Positions 8,476-18,270 of a stretch of DNA of 64,000 nt are shown here, piece by piece. Positions within the stretch are counted from its first letter, which is position 1. Every line of letters begins with the position of its first letter. The notes under the pieces were generated by a model. The model saw only the letters and a program-made list of their open reading frames with translations, was not told the DNA's origin and did not search any database. Where the stretch lies: assembly GCF_003367505.1 (NCBI RefSeq), contig NZ_PXXX01000015.1, positions 1 to 64,000 on the forward strand. The letters are read 5' to 3'. Source of the DNA: Lysinibacillus capsici (lineage in GTDB: Bacteria; Bacillota; Bacilli; Bacillales_A; Planococcaceae). The translations under genes were made by a program, and so were the position numbers.

Positions 8476-9849
8476 TTAATAGACGCCTTCAGTAAGCATT
8501 CCATCTGCTACTTTGATAAAGCCAGCAATGTTTGCACCAACTACTAGGTTACCTGGGAAGCCATATTTTTCTGCTGCCGCTTTGCTGTCTGTATAAATAT
8601 TTTTCATAATTTGATGAAGTTTCGCATCTACTTCTTCAAATGACCAAAATACGCGACTAGAATCTTGTGCCATTTCAAGAGCAGATACTGCAACTCCACC
8701 AGCATTCGCTGCTTTTGCTGGACCAAATAATACGCCTGCCTCTAGGAATTCATTGATTGCTTCAAGGTCTGATGGCATATTAGCACCTTCACCGATTGCT
8801 TTCACACCATTCGAAATTAATGTACGAGCTGACTCACCGTTAATTTCATTTTGCGTAGCACATGGTAGGGCAATATCACAAGGAATCGTCCAAATTCCTG
8901 TACAACCTTCTGTAAAAGTAGCATTTGGTCGGTAATTAACGTAAGTTGAGATACGGTCACCTTTTACTTCTTTAATTTCTTTGATAGCATCTAAATCTAA
9001 GCCCTCTGGATCGTAGATATAGCCTGAAGAGTCCGAGCAAGCAACCACTTTGGCACCATACTGTTGCGCTTTTTCAATCGCATACGTAGACACATTACCA
9101 GATCCAGAAACAACTACTGTTTTTCCTTCGAATGAGTCATTTGCATCCTTTAGCATTTCGTTCACAAAGTAAACAGTACCGTAACCAGTTGCTTCTTTAC
9201 GTGCTAAAGAGCCACCGTAGCCAGGAGTCTTACCAGTTAATACACCTGATTCATTTGCTTTTGTTAAACGCTTATATTGACCCCATAAATAACCTACTTC
9301 ACGAGCACCTACGCCAATATCACCAGCAGGAACATCGACATCTGGACCAATATGACGGTATAATTCAGTCATGAATGCTTGGCAGAAACGCATAATTTCT
9401 GAATCTGATTTACCTTTCGGATCAAAGTTTGAACCACCTTTACCACCACCGATAGGTTGCCCTGTTAAAGCATTTTTAAAGATTTGCTCAAAGCCTAGGA
9501 ACTTAATGATGGATTCATTTACGGAAGGATGGAAGCGAAGACCGCCTTTATATGGGCCCATGACATTGCTGTATTGTACACGATAGCCACGATTCACTTG
9601 CACTTGATTGTTATCATCTTGCCATGCTACACGGAAAGAAATAATACGATCTGGCTCCACAATACGAGATAAAATATTGGCCTTAATATATTCAGGATGT
9701 TGCGCGAATACAGGTACTAATGAGATGAAAATTTCTTCAGCTGCTTGTAAAAATTCCGCTTGATGACTATTCTGTTGTTTAAGTTGCTCAAATACGCCAT
9801 CTACGTATTCTTTTGCTAATTGTTCATTGCTAACAGTTGTAATTGTCAT
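8476..9849 (-). CDS. gdhA: Glutamate dehydrogenase, probably NADP-specific
   Basis: A 457-residue hexameric-type glutamate dehydrogenase (2-oxoglutarate + NH3 to glutamate). The substrate lysine is in MGPYKGGLRFHPSV, followed by the glycine-rich GGGKGGSNFDPKGKSDSE and the nucleotide fold VVSGSGNVSTYA. After the second strand, ACSDSSG replaces the acidic residue of NAD enzymes, favouring NADP; length and the long N-terminus agree with the E. coli GdhA type. The start at 9849 (MTITTVSNEQ) has a GGGGG ribosome site; an ATG five codons earlier overlaps that site. Monocistronic. Confidence 0.95.
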   Translation of the reverse strand: MTITTVSNEQLAKEYVDGVFEQLKQQNSHQAEFLQAAEEIFISLVPVFAQHPEYIKANILSRIVEPDRIISFRVAWQDDNNQVQVNRGYRVQYSNVMGPYKGGLRFHPSVNESIIKFLGFEQIFKNALTGQPIGGGKGGSNFDPKGKSDSEIMRFCQAFMTELYRHIGPDVDVPAGDIGVGAREVGYLWGQYKRLTKANESGVLTGKTPGYGGSLARKEATGYGTVYFVNEMLKDANDSFEGKTVVVSGSGNVSTYAIEKAQQYGAKVVACSDSSGYIYDPEGLDLDAIKEIKEVKGDRISTYVNYRPNATFTEGCTGIWTIPCDIALPCATQNEINGESARTLISNGVKAIGEGANMPSDLEAINEFLEAGVLFGPAKAANAGGVAVSALEMAQDSSRVFWSFEEVDAKLHQIMKNIYTDSKAAAEKYGFPGNLVVGANIAGFIKVADGMLTEGVY

Positions 9850-10024
9850 AAATAAAACCCCCATTTAGTTGATAGATGTATCGTATATCTATTTTTCAAA
9901 CTATTCAATAAAATACTTTTAAAGTTTGTGAAAAATTGAGCAAGAGAGGTTGTTTTAAAATTATATTAAAATAATTTAGTTCTAAGTGATTCATCTAATT
10001 ACGAGAAAGGAATGATGCCTTATT

Positions 10025-10498
10025 GTGAAGGTTCTTATAGACGCTGATGCCTGTCCAGTAGTGGATTTAGCGCTATCTATATCATCTGAGTTTGAGATAG
10101 AAACTATCTTGTTTTGCGATACATCACATCGTGTTGAACGTGATAATGTAATAACAATTATTGTACCCAAAGGTCCAGATTCGGTTGATTTTACGCTAGT
10201 GAACGCGCTTTCAAAACACGATATTGTTATTACACAGGATTACGGATTAGCAGCCATGGTTTTAGCACGAGGAGGGTATCCGATTGATCAAAATGGACGA
10301 GAAATGTCTAATGAAAACATCGAACGTTTGCTCGATATGCGGCATGTTGGTCAAAAAATTAGAAGGGCAGGTGGACGAACAAAGGGACCTAAAAAAAGAA
10401 CACAAGAAAACAATATTTCGTTTGAAATGAAATTTCGACAAATTTGTGAACGAGCAATTTTAGCCCATAAACTGGAGGAATCTACAGGTGAAAAATGA
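10025..10498 (+). CDS. YaiI/YqxD family protein (DUF188, UPF0178)
   Basis: A 157-residue protein with the family signature at the N-terminus, [15 protein letters not shown], a PIN/NYN-like acidic pocket, and the conserved [16 protein letters not shown]. The C-terminal [11 protein letters not shown] is also typical. Function is unproven; the fold suggests a nuclease. The GTG start lies 12 bases after GAAAGG, a weak site. Its last 11 bases overlap the dsdA start, so the two are co-transcribed. Confidence 0.9.
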   Translation: MKVLIDADACPVVDLALSISSEFEIETILFCDTSHRVERDNVITIIVPKGPDSVDFTLVNALSKHDIVITQDYGLAAMVLARGGYPIDQNGREMSNENIERLLDMRHVGQKIRRAGGRTKGPKKRTQENNISFEMKFRQICERAILAHKLEESTGEK

Positions 10499-11816
10499 AC
10501 ATAAACACGAACTATTCGAACAATATCCGCAGTTGAACGAACTAGCAAAAAAGGCTACTGTATTGTGGGAAAATACAAATTGGATGAAAAATCCTGAAAC
10601 AACGCTCTTTACTATGGCTGAAGTGGATGATGCGGAAGCAACATTACAACGTTTTTCTTCTTATTTAAAAGTAGCATTTCCAGAGCTTCTAGAAAGTGAT
10701 GGTTTGATTGAATCAACGATCAAGGAAATTCCTGCAATGAAAAGTGCTATTGAACAAGCATATGGTGTGGCGATTCCCGGCCAATTGCTTTTAAAATGTG
10801 ATCATGCATTACCGATCTCTGGCTCGATCAAAGCACGTGGAGGAATTTATGAGGTATTAAAACATGCAGAAAGGCTAGCTTTGGCAAGTGGAAGACTTAA
10901 AGAAGTGGATGATTATGCAATTTTAGCAACAGAAGAATTTCAGTCGTTCTTCCAACAATATACGATTGCAGTAGGCTCTACGGGGAATTTAGGATTAAGT
11001 ATCGGCATTATGGGCAAGAAGCTCGGCTTTAATGTCGTTGTACATATGTCGAGTGATGCCAAGGAGTGGAAAAAAGCCTTACTGCGTGAAAAGGGTGCGA
11101 CAGTGATTGAATATGAAGCTGATTACAGTGTAGCTGTTGAGCAGGGGCGACAGGAAGCTGAGCAAGATCCAAAATGTCATTTTATTGATGATGAAAATTC
11201 TAAGGATTTATTTGCTGGCTATGCCGTAGCTGCCAAGCGTTTAAAGGAACAGCTAGAAAGGACGAATATTTCAGTGGATGAAGCACATCCATTGTTCGTC
11301 TATTTACCATGTGGCGTAGGTGGAGGACCCGGTGGTGTTGCCTATGGATTAAAAGAAATTTATGGTGAGCATGTGCATATTTTCTTTGCAGAACCTGTCA
11401 CTTCGCCTTGTATGACGATCGGGCTGATGACAGGCTTACATGACGCAATTAGTGTAGAAGATATTGGCCTTGACAATCGAACAGAAGCGGATGGGTTAGC
11501 TGTTGGTCGTGCCTCCAAATTTGTAGGAAAAGTGATGGAGACGTATATAAGTGGTTGCTATACTGTATCAGATGAAGAGCTGTTTACATCTCTGGGATTA
11601 GCGATGGAAAGTGAAGGTTTATTTTTAGAGCCATCTGCACACGCAGGCATGTATGGAGCCATTCGTTTATTACAACAAGGTCAATCCTATCTAGAAAAGA
11701 ACGCGTTAGTAAACCATCTACCACAAGCCACACATCTTGTATGGGCAACTGGCGGTAGTATGGTCCCACCTACGATGCGAGCTGCTTATTTAGCAAAGGC
11801 CAAGGAATTTAATTAA
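10488..11816 (+). CDS. dsdA: D-serine dehydratase
   Basis: D-serine ammonia-lyase converts D-serine to pyruvate and ammonia using pyridoxal phosphate. The 442-residue length matches E. coli DsdA. The PLP lysine is Lys115 in [23 protein letters not shown] binds the substrate carboxylate, and the glycine-rich [14 protein letters not shown] loop holds the cofactor phosphate. The GTG start at 10488 has GGAGGA 8 bases upstream within the preceding gene. No D-serine permease or DsdC regulator adjoins, so detoxification of D-serine is a reasonable guess. Confidence 0.95.
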   Translation: MKNEHKHELFEQYPQLNELAKKATVLWENTNWMKNPETTLFTMAEVDDAEATLQRFSSYLKVAFPELLESDGLIESTIKEIPAMKSAIEQAYGVAIPGQLLLKCDHALPISGSIKARGGIYEVLKHAERLALASGRLKEVDDYAILATEEFQSFFQQYTIAVGSTGNLGLSIGIMGKKLGFNVVVHMSSDAKEWKKALLREKGATVIEYEADYSVAVEQGRQEAEQDPKCHFIDDENSKDLFAGYAVAAKRLKEQLERTNISVDEAHPLFVYLPCGVGGGPGGVAYGLKEIYGEHVHIFFAEPVTSPCMTIGLMTGLHDAISVEDIGLDNRTEADGLAVGRASKFVGKVMETYISGCYTVSDEELFTSLGLAMESEGLFLEPSAHAGMYGAIRLLQQGQSYLEKNALVNHLPQATHLVWATGGSMVPPTMRAAYLAKAKEFN

Positions 11817-11863
11817 AGACGATGTGAAGCTATGTTTGGATGGAAGCTCGACCTCTACTAGTG

Positions 11864-12060
11864 ATATCCCGCTCGAGCATGCAGCAAAGCATTCGAATAG
11901 TGAGATGACCCGCTCCAATAGGAGTCCAAAGCGCTCGCAAAATGTGTGGACCTGCTCAAGCAGGAGTCTCAAGCGCTCACAATATGTATGGACCCGCTCA
12001 AACAAGTGACTAAAGCGCTCAAAAAGTGAAGCAACCCGCTTAGATTAGCGTCCACAAACG
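11864..12060. repeat. 42-bp degenerate tandem repeat array
   Basis: Units start at about 11866, 11907, 11949, 11991 and 12033. Each begins GACCCGCTCnAA and contains AAAGCGCTCNNAAANTGT about 23 bases on. The exact 42-bp step (14 codons) keeps both strands open, giving meaningless 14-residue repeating frames. It lies between dsdA and the shared terminator, so it falls in the dsdA mRNA 3' region. Confidence 0.85.
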
Positions 12061-12100
12061 TGCAACGCAATTTCAAGTTTAGTTGAAACAAAATCAAATT

Positions 12101-12137
12101 AAAAAACAGGTGGAGTCATTTTTCTCCACCTGTTTTT
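12101..12137. terminator. Bidirectional terminator (dsdA / aminotransferase)
   Basis: Perfect stem AACAGGTGGAG / CTCCACCTGTT with A and T runs on both sides. Confidence 0.85.
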
Positions 12138-12142
12138 GCTGT

Positions 12143-13318
12143 TTAACGTTGTAGTGCTTTACGTTGTGCGGCTAAGTATACTTCTTGTGCGGCAAGGACG
12201 CCTGCTCCTGGTTCGAAATCATAGGAGAAGTCTTGTAGGGCAGCCTCGAGTAGGGAAACGGCTTGTAAAATGTCACTTGGGAAACAATAGCCCATATGGC
12301 CGAATCTAAAAATTTTACCCTGTAGATGACCTAGACCGCCTGCGAAATCTAAATGATAGTGTTGCTTAAGGTGCGTCAAAAATTCACCAAGATCAATTCC
12401 TTGAGGTGTTTTAATTGCTGTAATAGTTGGAGAAGCGTATTGATCTTCAGTTAATAGCTCCATGTGTAATGCTTTCATTGCATTTCGCACCATGTTTTTC
12501 ATGAGGTCATGGCGGGCAACTGTTTGCGTAAAGCCACCTTCCTGTTCGATTAACTTACACACCTCATGCAGTCCATAAATCAGTGTGATAGCAGGGGTAT
12601 TAGGAGTCATGCCCTTTTCCGCCCAGCTACGATAGCTTTGAAGATTTAAGTAATAAGCAGGTGTTTGATTTTCTTCAATGACTTCCCAAGCTCTTTCGCT
12701 TACGCTGACAAGAGAGAGTCCAGGTGGGAGCATCATGGCTTTTTGAGAGCCTGTCACCAGAATATCAATGCCCCAAGCATCCATTTCAGCAGGAGCGCCA
12801 CCAATACAGCTTACACCATCAACGATAACGAGGGCATCTGTTTCTTCACGGATCACCTGGGCTAGTTCAGCAACAGGGTTTAAAATACCTGTGGATGTTT
12901 CATTGTACGTCACAAAAACGGCTTTAATAGTTTGTAATGGCTGTAAAAATGCTCGAAGCTCTTCGGCTGTACAAGCTTGTCCCCATTCTTTTTCGAGCTT
13001 ATGTACATGGAAGCCATATTGCTCACAGATTGAAACAAAATAGTCGCCAAAAGCTCCAACTGTGATGACGACAACCTCTTCACCAGCAGATACAGTATTA
13101 ACAGCTGCAGCCTCAAGCGCGGCTGTCCCACCCGAAGGTAAAAGTAAGATGTCCTGTGTCGTACCGAAAACAGGCTTTACTAATTCAATTGTTTCTCGGT
13201 ATAATTCTACAAATTCCTGACTACGATGACTAAAAATATCCCGATTCATCGCAAGCTGTACCTTTTTTGGAATCGGTGTTGGCCCCGGATGTCTTAAAAT
13301 ATTTTCATACATATTCAT
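12143..13318 (-). CDS. Class V aminotransferase, serine/alanine-glyoxylate type
   Basis: A 391-residue PLP enzyme of the serine-pyruvate / alanine-glyoxylate aminotransferase group. It opens with HPGPTPIPKKV, has the LLLPSGGTAALEA cofactor segment, the aspartate in VIVDGVSCIGG, and the PLP lysine Lys193 in TGSQKAMMLPPG. Purine-catabolic PucG and the small subunit of soluble hydrogenase belong to the same family, so the exact acceptor is uncertain. AGGGG lies 5 bases before the ATG. No purine-catabolic genes adjoin. Confidence 0.88.
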   Translation of the reverse strand: MNMYENILRHPGPTPIPKKVQLAMNRDIFSHRSQEFVELYRETIELVKPVFGTTQDILLLPSGGTAALEAAAVNTVSAGEEVVVITVGAFGDYFVSICEQYGFHVHKLEKEWGQACTAEELRAFLQPLQTIKAVFVTYNETSTGILNPVAELAQVIREETDALVIVDGVSCIGGAPAEMDAWGIDILVTGSQKAMMLPPGLSLVSVSERAWEVIEENQTPAYYLNLQSYRSWAEKGMTPNTPAITLIYGLHEVCKLIEQEGGFTQTVARHDLMKNMVRNAMKALHMELLTEDQYASPTITAIKTPQGIDLGEFLTHLKQHYHLDFAGGLGHLQGKIFRFGHMGYCFPSDILQAVSLLEAALQDFSYDFEPGAGVLAAQEVYLAAQRKALQR

Positions 13319-13453
13319 TTATCCCCTTTGCTAGAAATTCAAAATTTTCTAACTATAATAATAGCATATTTATGGTGCTAGCTAACTACTTTTTTGAAAA
13401 ATGATGGAAGAGATTGTCATTGTGGTACAATTTTTAAAAAGGAGGCAGTGCGA

Positions 13454-14503
13454 ATGGAAACATCCATGCATTATCCATTTATCTATTTCTTCTACGACAC
13501 AAACCAGGTGCTAGTATATAGAATTCAAGCGTTAGAGTATATCACAATAGCAGAGGTGATGAGGGAGGGGGAATGGCAGGGGTATGAGCTTGAGCCATCT
13601 GAATCTTTTACAGCATTTCATCATGAACAAAGCACACCTCAGCAGGGATGGTCTTTCTTTATGGGGCAGGAAGAGCTCTATCAGTTGGTAGAAATTATTA
13701 ATGATTATATTCAACAGGTCATAACTACTACTTCAGCACAGATGGTACATATTGTTTGCTCGGAATCTGCAGCAGGCTCCTTACGAGCGACACTTGCTCC
13801 ACCGAAATATGTGATCGGGTTTCCAGAGGATTTGTCGATTGGACCATTGTGGAAACTCGATGAAAAAAGAGGACAGGCATTCCGTGATGAGTGGCTAAGA
13901 GAAAATATTAATGATGGAATGGATGATTTTGTAAATCGAAATAAATTAATGAACACAATCAGAGAGATACAGGATATTCCAAGCAACCTGCAGATTTACA
14001 TTTGGTGTGGGTACAATGCAGAAGAACAGTGTGGTATTAGATTTCTACTCTATTTATTACGTGATAAAACCAATGAAGTTGTTCTTATCAACACAGGTGA
14101 ACAGCGGGCTATCAACCACCAATGGAACATGGAAATGTATGATATAAAGCGAATGTCCGCAAAGGAGCGTCTAATTTTTCAGCAACAGTGGGAAAGTTTA
14201 GCACAGACAAAGGATGTTTGTCGACTATGGCTACATCGACAAATTCAAGCAGTACAAGAGAATTATTATGATAATTTGATTATGTCAACGATTGAACAAC
14301 TTCATAAGGAGCAAGGGGGTACTGATTTTATACAAACAGGTGAATTCATCTCAGAGCTATTAACAAGAATGGATGCCCCCCCAAATATCTTCTTTTTAGA
14401 ATATAGAATTCGCTATTTAGTATATAGCGGGGTTTTTGAATTAAAGGGAATTCCTAAATCCATGCACCATTACTCTGTGAAATTACGTAAAAAACCTCTT
14501 TAG
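13454..14503 (+). CDS. DUF1835/DUF3658 domain protein
   Basis: A 349-residue protein. After ~95 residues of unknown sequence comes the DUF1835 block: MVHIVCSESAAGSLRATL, then VIGFPEDLSIGPLWKLD. The C-terminal third, with an RIRYLVYSGVFELKG-like segment, corresponds to DUF3658. Such two-domain proteins are common in Bacillales, with no known function. The ATG at 13454 follows AAGGAGG at 13438-13444; the frame extends upstream to 13394 without a ribosome site. Confidence 0.8.
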   Translation: METSMHYPFIYFFYDTNQVLVYRIQALEYITIAEVMREGEWQGYELEPSESFTAFHHEQSTPQQGWSFFMGQEELYQLVEIINDYIQQVITTTSAQMVHIVCSESAAGSLRATLAPPKYVIGFPEDLSIGPLWKLDEKRGQAFRDEWLRENINDGMDDFVNRNKLMNTIREIQDIPSNLQIYIWCGYNAEEQCGIRFLLYLLRDKTNEVVLINTGEQRAINHQWNMEMYDIKRMSAKERLIFQQQWESLAQTKDVCRLWLHRQIQAVQENYYDNLIMSTIEQLHKEQGGTDFIQTGEFISELLTRMDAPPNIFFLEYRIRYLVYSGVFELKGIPKSMHHYSVKLRKKPL

Positions 14504-14525
14504 CCTAAGGGCATAAAGAGGTTTT
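14491..14525. terminator. Bidirectional terminator after the DUF1835 gene
   Basis: Stem AAAACCTCTTTA / TAAAGAGGTTTT, 12 bp, overlapping the stop codon and facing the converging gene at 14532. Confidence 0.85.
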
Positions 14526-14531
14526 AAACAA

Positions 14532-15029
14532 TTAAGCAACGAAAGGTCTGTTCATACGCATTAAGCCGTAGATGGCAAAGAACAATCCACCTGTTATTAC
14601 CATTAAAATTGTGTATAATACTGCCTTACCTGTTTCGCCACACCAGCGGTAGAATAGGCGATACGTGAAATACAGTGTAAAGCCTGCCGCTCCTAAAGAA
14701 GCCAGAATACCGATAAATGGAATAAACGAAACAATGATCAAGCCTGCATAAATAAGGGTATTTTTTAAAGCTGTTGCACGTATTGTTTCTCGAGTATCCC
14801 CACCAGCTGTCAGCAGGAAGAGACTATATACATTAATAATGGGAATCCAAGCAATATAGGCTACATCTCCAAAACCATTTGTTTTAGATGTCATAAAATA
14901 AATAAGTGCACTAATAATGTAGGCAATTAAACCAATAGCAAGAGCGGCTAGTATAAAGATAAAAAATAAACCACCCATGGCTGCATCTAAATCTGAGTAA
15001 TAATAAGAATCATTATAGTCATAATTCAT
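14532..15029 (-). CDS. Membrane protein of unknown function
   Basis: A 165-residue protein with a Tyr/Asp-rich N-terminus (YDYNDSYYYSD) and four or five hydrophobic segments. The stretch AYIAWIPIINVYSLF resembles small Bacillales membrane proteins, but no family was identified. AAGGGAGG lies 7 bases before the ATG. A nine-codon reading frame (MKGGFSDEL, 15019-15048, minus strand) with its own AGGAGG ends just inside this start; that could couple translation, or it could be chance. Confidence 0.7.
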   Translation of the reverse strand: MNYDYNDSYYYSDLDAAMGGLFFIFILAALAIGLIAYIISALIYFMTSKTNGFGDVAYIAWIPIINVYSLFLLTAGGDTRETIRATALKNTLIYAGLIIVSFIPFIGILASLGAAGFTLYFTYRLFYRWCGETGKAVLYTILMVITGGLFFAIYGLMRMNRPFVA

Positions 15030-15379
15030 CAGAAAAACCTCCCTTCATATGAAAATACCTCCTAATCATAACAATCCTCAAGTGTTTAAGCTACAACAAT
15101 TTAGATGTAATATTTAGTAGAAATCGCACAAATGTACTAGAATGAAGTTGATTATTTAAGACTTTAATGATGATTTTTTGAGTGCCTTGTGATAAAAATG
15201 CAAAAAATATCCTTGGGAACATTATTATGCTAGTTTTTGAGAATCATTTTCCGTTTTATTAATTTCAAAAATTACGTACAAAAACATTACTATCCTATGA
15301 TGGTTGATGCACAAGAAATGCCACAAAAAATAAAAATAGCCATCTTAACTACATTGTAAGATGACTATTTTCACGTGTA
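15030..15379. other. 350-bp intergenic region
   Basis: AT-rich. Apart from the leader frame next to the 14532 gene and the nitroreductase terminator at 15329-15375, no gene, promoter of quality or repeat was seen. Confidence 0.5.
15329..15375 (-). terminator. Terminator of the nitroreductase gene
   Basis: Minus-strand stem AAAATAGtCATCTTA / TAAGATGgCTATTTT followed by a T run. Confidence 0.8.
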
Positions 15380-16006
15380 TTAAATGAATTTGGCGATGTG
15401 CTCAAGTTCAATGCGGGAAGAATTGTAAGCAGGTGCGGCTGCCTTACCAATTGCAATTAAAATAACTGGGACGATATGGTCAGCTAATTCAAAGCGTTGA
15501 GCAAAGGCTTCTTTATTAAATCCACCCATTGGCACTGTATCATAGCCCATGTCTTTAGCTAGTAGCATAATCTGCATGGAAATTAGACCAGCATCAAATG
15601 TAACGATATTTTTTAACACTTCTTGGGGAAGTTGAGAATATAGATTGATTGAGTTGTTAATCATTAAATCTTTTGTTGCCTCATTGATATAGCCAAGATC
15701 GAAGTTCTTTGTATAGACAGCCTCGGCATTTTCGTACATCTTTGTATCACCTAAAACGGCAATAATTGCTGAGGAAGTTTCTACTTGTTCTTGGTTATTG
15801 GCAATAGCACGTAGCTCTTTTTTGACCGCTTCATCCTGAATTACTAAAAAGCGCCAAGGCTGTAGGTTACTAGACGATGGAGCAGACGTTGCTTCTACAA
15901 GTAATTCTTCTAATTGTTGCTGCGGGATTTTAAAGTTTTCATCGTATTTACGAACGGATTTACGCTCGTGCATAACTTTAGTTAAAGAACTTTTTGTCAC
16001 TGTCAT
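15380..16006 (-). CDS. Nitroreductase-family NAD(P)H oxidoreductase
   Basis: A 208-residue FMN enzyme. The opening MHERKSVRKYD, the FMN loop ATSAPSSSNLQPWRFLVI and the MGYDTVPMGGF segment are classic for the family. It should reduce nitro or quinone compounds at NAD(P)H expense; the natural substrate is not known. The start at 16006 (MTVTKSS) has AAGGAGAC 7 bases upstream; an in-frame extension to 16069 lacks a site. Confidence 0.9.
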   Translation of the reverse strand: MTVTKSSLTKVMHERKSVRKYDENFKIPQQQLEELLVEATSAPSSSNLQPWRFLVIQDEAVKKELRAIANNQEQVETSSAIIAVLGDTKMYENAEAVYTKNFDLGYINEATKDLMINNSINLYSQLPQEVLKNIVTFDAGLISMQIMLLAKDMGYDTVPMGGFNKEAFAQRFELADHIVPVILIAIGKAAAPAYNSSRIELEHIAKFI

Positions 16007-16200
16007 TATTTTGTCTCCTTCATGGTATGATGCGTTTTTTACTATACGATAAATGAATTCATTTTCCAAGTAAATTGCTCGAATTAAAGAGTCTTGAATC
16101 TAGGATTTAAAAGTTACAAAAAAAACATATTTTTGTAGGTATAATCCATTTATACTAGAGATGGAATAGAGCAATAATAATAGATATGGAGTGAAGGTGA

Positions 16201-18231
16201 ATGAAAAAGCTATTAGGAAATTTAAATATTATGGCAAAAATCGCAATGCTTATTCCTGTCATCACTGTTTTTTTAGGTGGTATGACCTTCCTTAACTATT
16301 TGAACGTATCCAATGAACTTGAAAGCTCTATTGAAAATGAAATGTCTATACTAGCGGATGATGTTGCAGGTTCCGTTGAGAGCAAATTGCATGCACACAT
16401 TCAGCTCATAAATAGTGCAAAGACAACAATAGAATCGGCTGACAGTATGATGACCAGAGAGCAATTTATTCGCTACGTACAGCAGCTATTGCCTTTCAAT
16501 AAGGAAACGTATGGTATGGGATTATGGCTAGAGGAGGATGTGGCAAAAGGAGAAATTTTCGGGCCTTATGCCTATAAGGAAGAAGAAAAAATTGTCTCTA
16601 CGGATGCTTATGAAGATCCTGCCTATCATTTTCACGAGCAAGAATGGTATCGCAATAGTATCCAATCTAGTAAGGTAGTTCATACTGCACCTTATTTTGA
16701 TGAAGCTCTTGGGGAAATGTTTATCTCATTTGGTACACAAATTGTCAAAGATTCTAAGCCCATTGGCGTTATTACAGGGGATTATGTATTAGATTCAATT
16801 CAATCCATTGTTTCTGACGTGAAAATTCGAGAGAGTGGTTATGCATTTTTAATTGATGATAGTGGCAAAATTTTAACGCACCCTGATGTAAATAAAGTGA
16901 ATAAAGAAACGATCCAGCAGTTATTGAACATGCCTGTGGAGCAGATTTCTGAGCAAAAAAAGTTAATACATACAAGCAGTCAGGGTAGTGATTTTACCTT
17001 ACAATTTATGCAAATACAAGATATGCCGTGGAAGTTAGTTTTACTGGTTCCGACAACTGAGCTTTACGGCGAAATACAGGCAATGCTTCAACAGCAAATC
17101 GTGATCAGTGTCGTTCTAATTTTACTTATCGCAATTAGTATTTATTTCCTTGCTCGTTATATCCGTGGGGAAGTGAAAACAATGAATACTCATTTAGGCT
17201 ATCTTGCTACAGGTGATTTAACGCAACAAATGGCCGTTCATACGAAGGACGAATTTGGTGAAATGGCGCAGTATTATAATGACTCTGTGGAAGCATTAGG
17301 TTCGATGATGCAGCGCATTGTAGCTGAAACCGAGACAGTTGCTTCTACTGCAGAGGAATTAACGGCAAGTGTGCAAGAGGTTAATAAAACTGTCACAGAA
17401 GTTGCGATTTCTATGCAAGAGGTGGCAGAAAATACGAGTTCACAACAACAGGTGAGTGGGGAGTTAGAGGGTGTAACAACACAACTAGGTGGGGATATGA
17501 AGACCGCCATGGACGATTTACATGAAGCAGTCCAACAATCACAAAAAACCTCTGAACTTGCTACTGGCGGATCACAAAAAATACATGGTTTCGTGAATGA
17601 TATTGTCCACCTACATGCACAGGTTGACAGTAGTGCCAATCTGGTGAATGGCTTGAAGGAGCATTCGATTCAAATAGAGCAGATGAGTCAGCTCATTTCG
17701 GCTATTACCGACCAAACTAATTTACTATCACTTAATGCTGCCATTGAGGCAGCACGAGCAGGGGAAGCAGGGAAAGGCTTTGCCGTTGTTGCAGGAGAGG
17801 TTAAAGCACTAGCTGAACAAACTAGCCGTGCTTCGTTAGATATTGCAAAGGTTGTGCAGACGATTCAGGAACAAATGAATGACGCAGTAGAGATGATGGA
17901 GCAAAGTCGAAAAATAGCTTATCAAGGCATTGGCTCTGTTCAACAGGCAGGCATGACCTTCGATACAATTGCCAGTGCAACTGAAGGTCTCCAAAACACC
18001 ATGCAAAAGACAAGCAAAACGACATCTGATGCTTTTGAAAAGTTGCAGGCAGTAACCGAAAAAGTACAGGCAATTAGCAAACAGGCACTTGCAACAAATG
18101 ATCATACATTAAATGTATCGGCCATCACGGATGAGCAGGCATCGACAATGAATGAGATGTCTGTAGCCTCTGAGCAGTTAGCACAACTTGCTCAAAATCT
18201 GCAAGAAGAAGCAACTAAATTCACGATTTAG
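16201..18231 (+). CDS. Methyl-accepting chemotaxis protein, double Cache sensor
   Basis: A 676-residue chemoreceptor. A transmembrane helix at ~13-32 precedes a ~265-residue outer domain with dCache_1 features: [10 protein letters not shown], then [27 protein letters not shown] and a second lobe [18 protein letters not shown] second helix at ~298-318 leads to HAMP and the cytoplasmic domain, with the hairpin tip [20 protein letters not shown] at ~503-522. Such sensors often bind amino acids directly. It is monocistronic, with a GGAG-rich site before the ATG. Confidence 0.93.
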   Translation: MKKLLGNLNIMAKIAMLIPVITVFLGGMTFLNYLNVSNELESSIENEMSILADDVAGSVESKLHAHIQLINSAKTTIESADSMMTREQFIRYVQQLLPFNKETYGMGLWLEEDVAKGEIFGPYAYKEEEKIVSTDAYEDPAYHFHEQEWYRNSIQSSKVVHTAPYFDEALGEMFISFGTQIVKDSKPIGVITGDYVLDSIQSIVSDVKIRESGYAFLIDDSGKILTHPDVNKVNKETIQQLLNMPVEQISEQKKLIHTSSQGSDFTLQFMQIQDMPWKLVLLVPTTELYGEIQAMLQQQIVISVVLILLIAISIYFLARYIRGEVKTMNTHLGYLATGDLTQQMAVHTKDEFGEMAQYYNDSVEALGSMMQRIVAETETVASTAEELTASVQEVNKTVTEVAISMQEVAENTSSQQQVSGELEGVTTQLGGDMKTAMDDLHEAVQQSQKTSELATGGSQKIHGFVNDIVHLHAQVDSSANLVNGLKEHSIQIEQMSQLISAITDQTNLLSLNAAIEAARAGEAGKGFAVVAGEVKALAEQTSRASLDIAKVVQTIQEQMNDAVEMMEQSRKIAYQGIGSVQQAGMTFDTIASATEGLQNTMQKTSKTTSDAFEKLQAVTEKVQAISKQALATNDHTLNVSAITDEQASTMNEMSVASEQLAQLAQNLQEEATKFTI

Positions 18232-18234
18232 TGC

Positions 18235-18270
18235 AAGGTGTACATCTAGATTTAGGTGTACACCTTTTTA
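18235..18270. terminator. Terminator after the double-Cache MCP
   Basis: Stem AAGGTGTAC / GTGTACACCTT plus T5, reaching the stop of the converging gene. Confidence 0.8.

Noticed and set aside
9921..9938. TTTGTGAAAAATT upstream of gdhA as a Rex site
   Set aside because: A single half-site with no palindrome or cluster; too weak alone.
11790..12009. Open frames on both strands with 14-residue repeats (CERLRLLLEQVHTF type)
   Set aside because: They exist only because the DNA repeat is 42 bp, a multiple of three; no ribosome sites, and the frame overlaps the end of dsdA.
15146..15260. Possible small gene in the gap before the nitroreductase
   Set aside because: No frame with ribosome site and start; base composition is plain AT-rich spacer.
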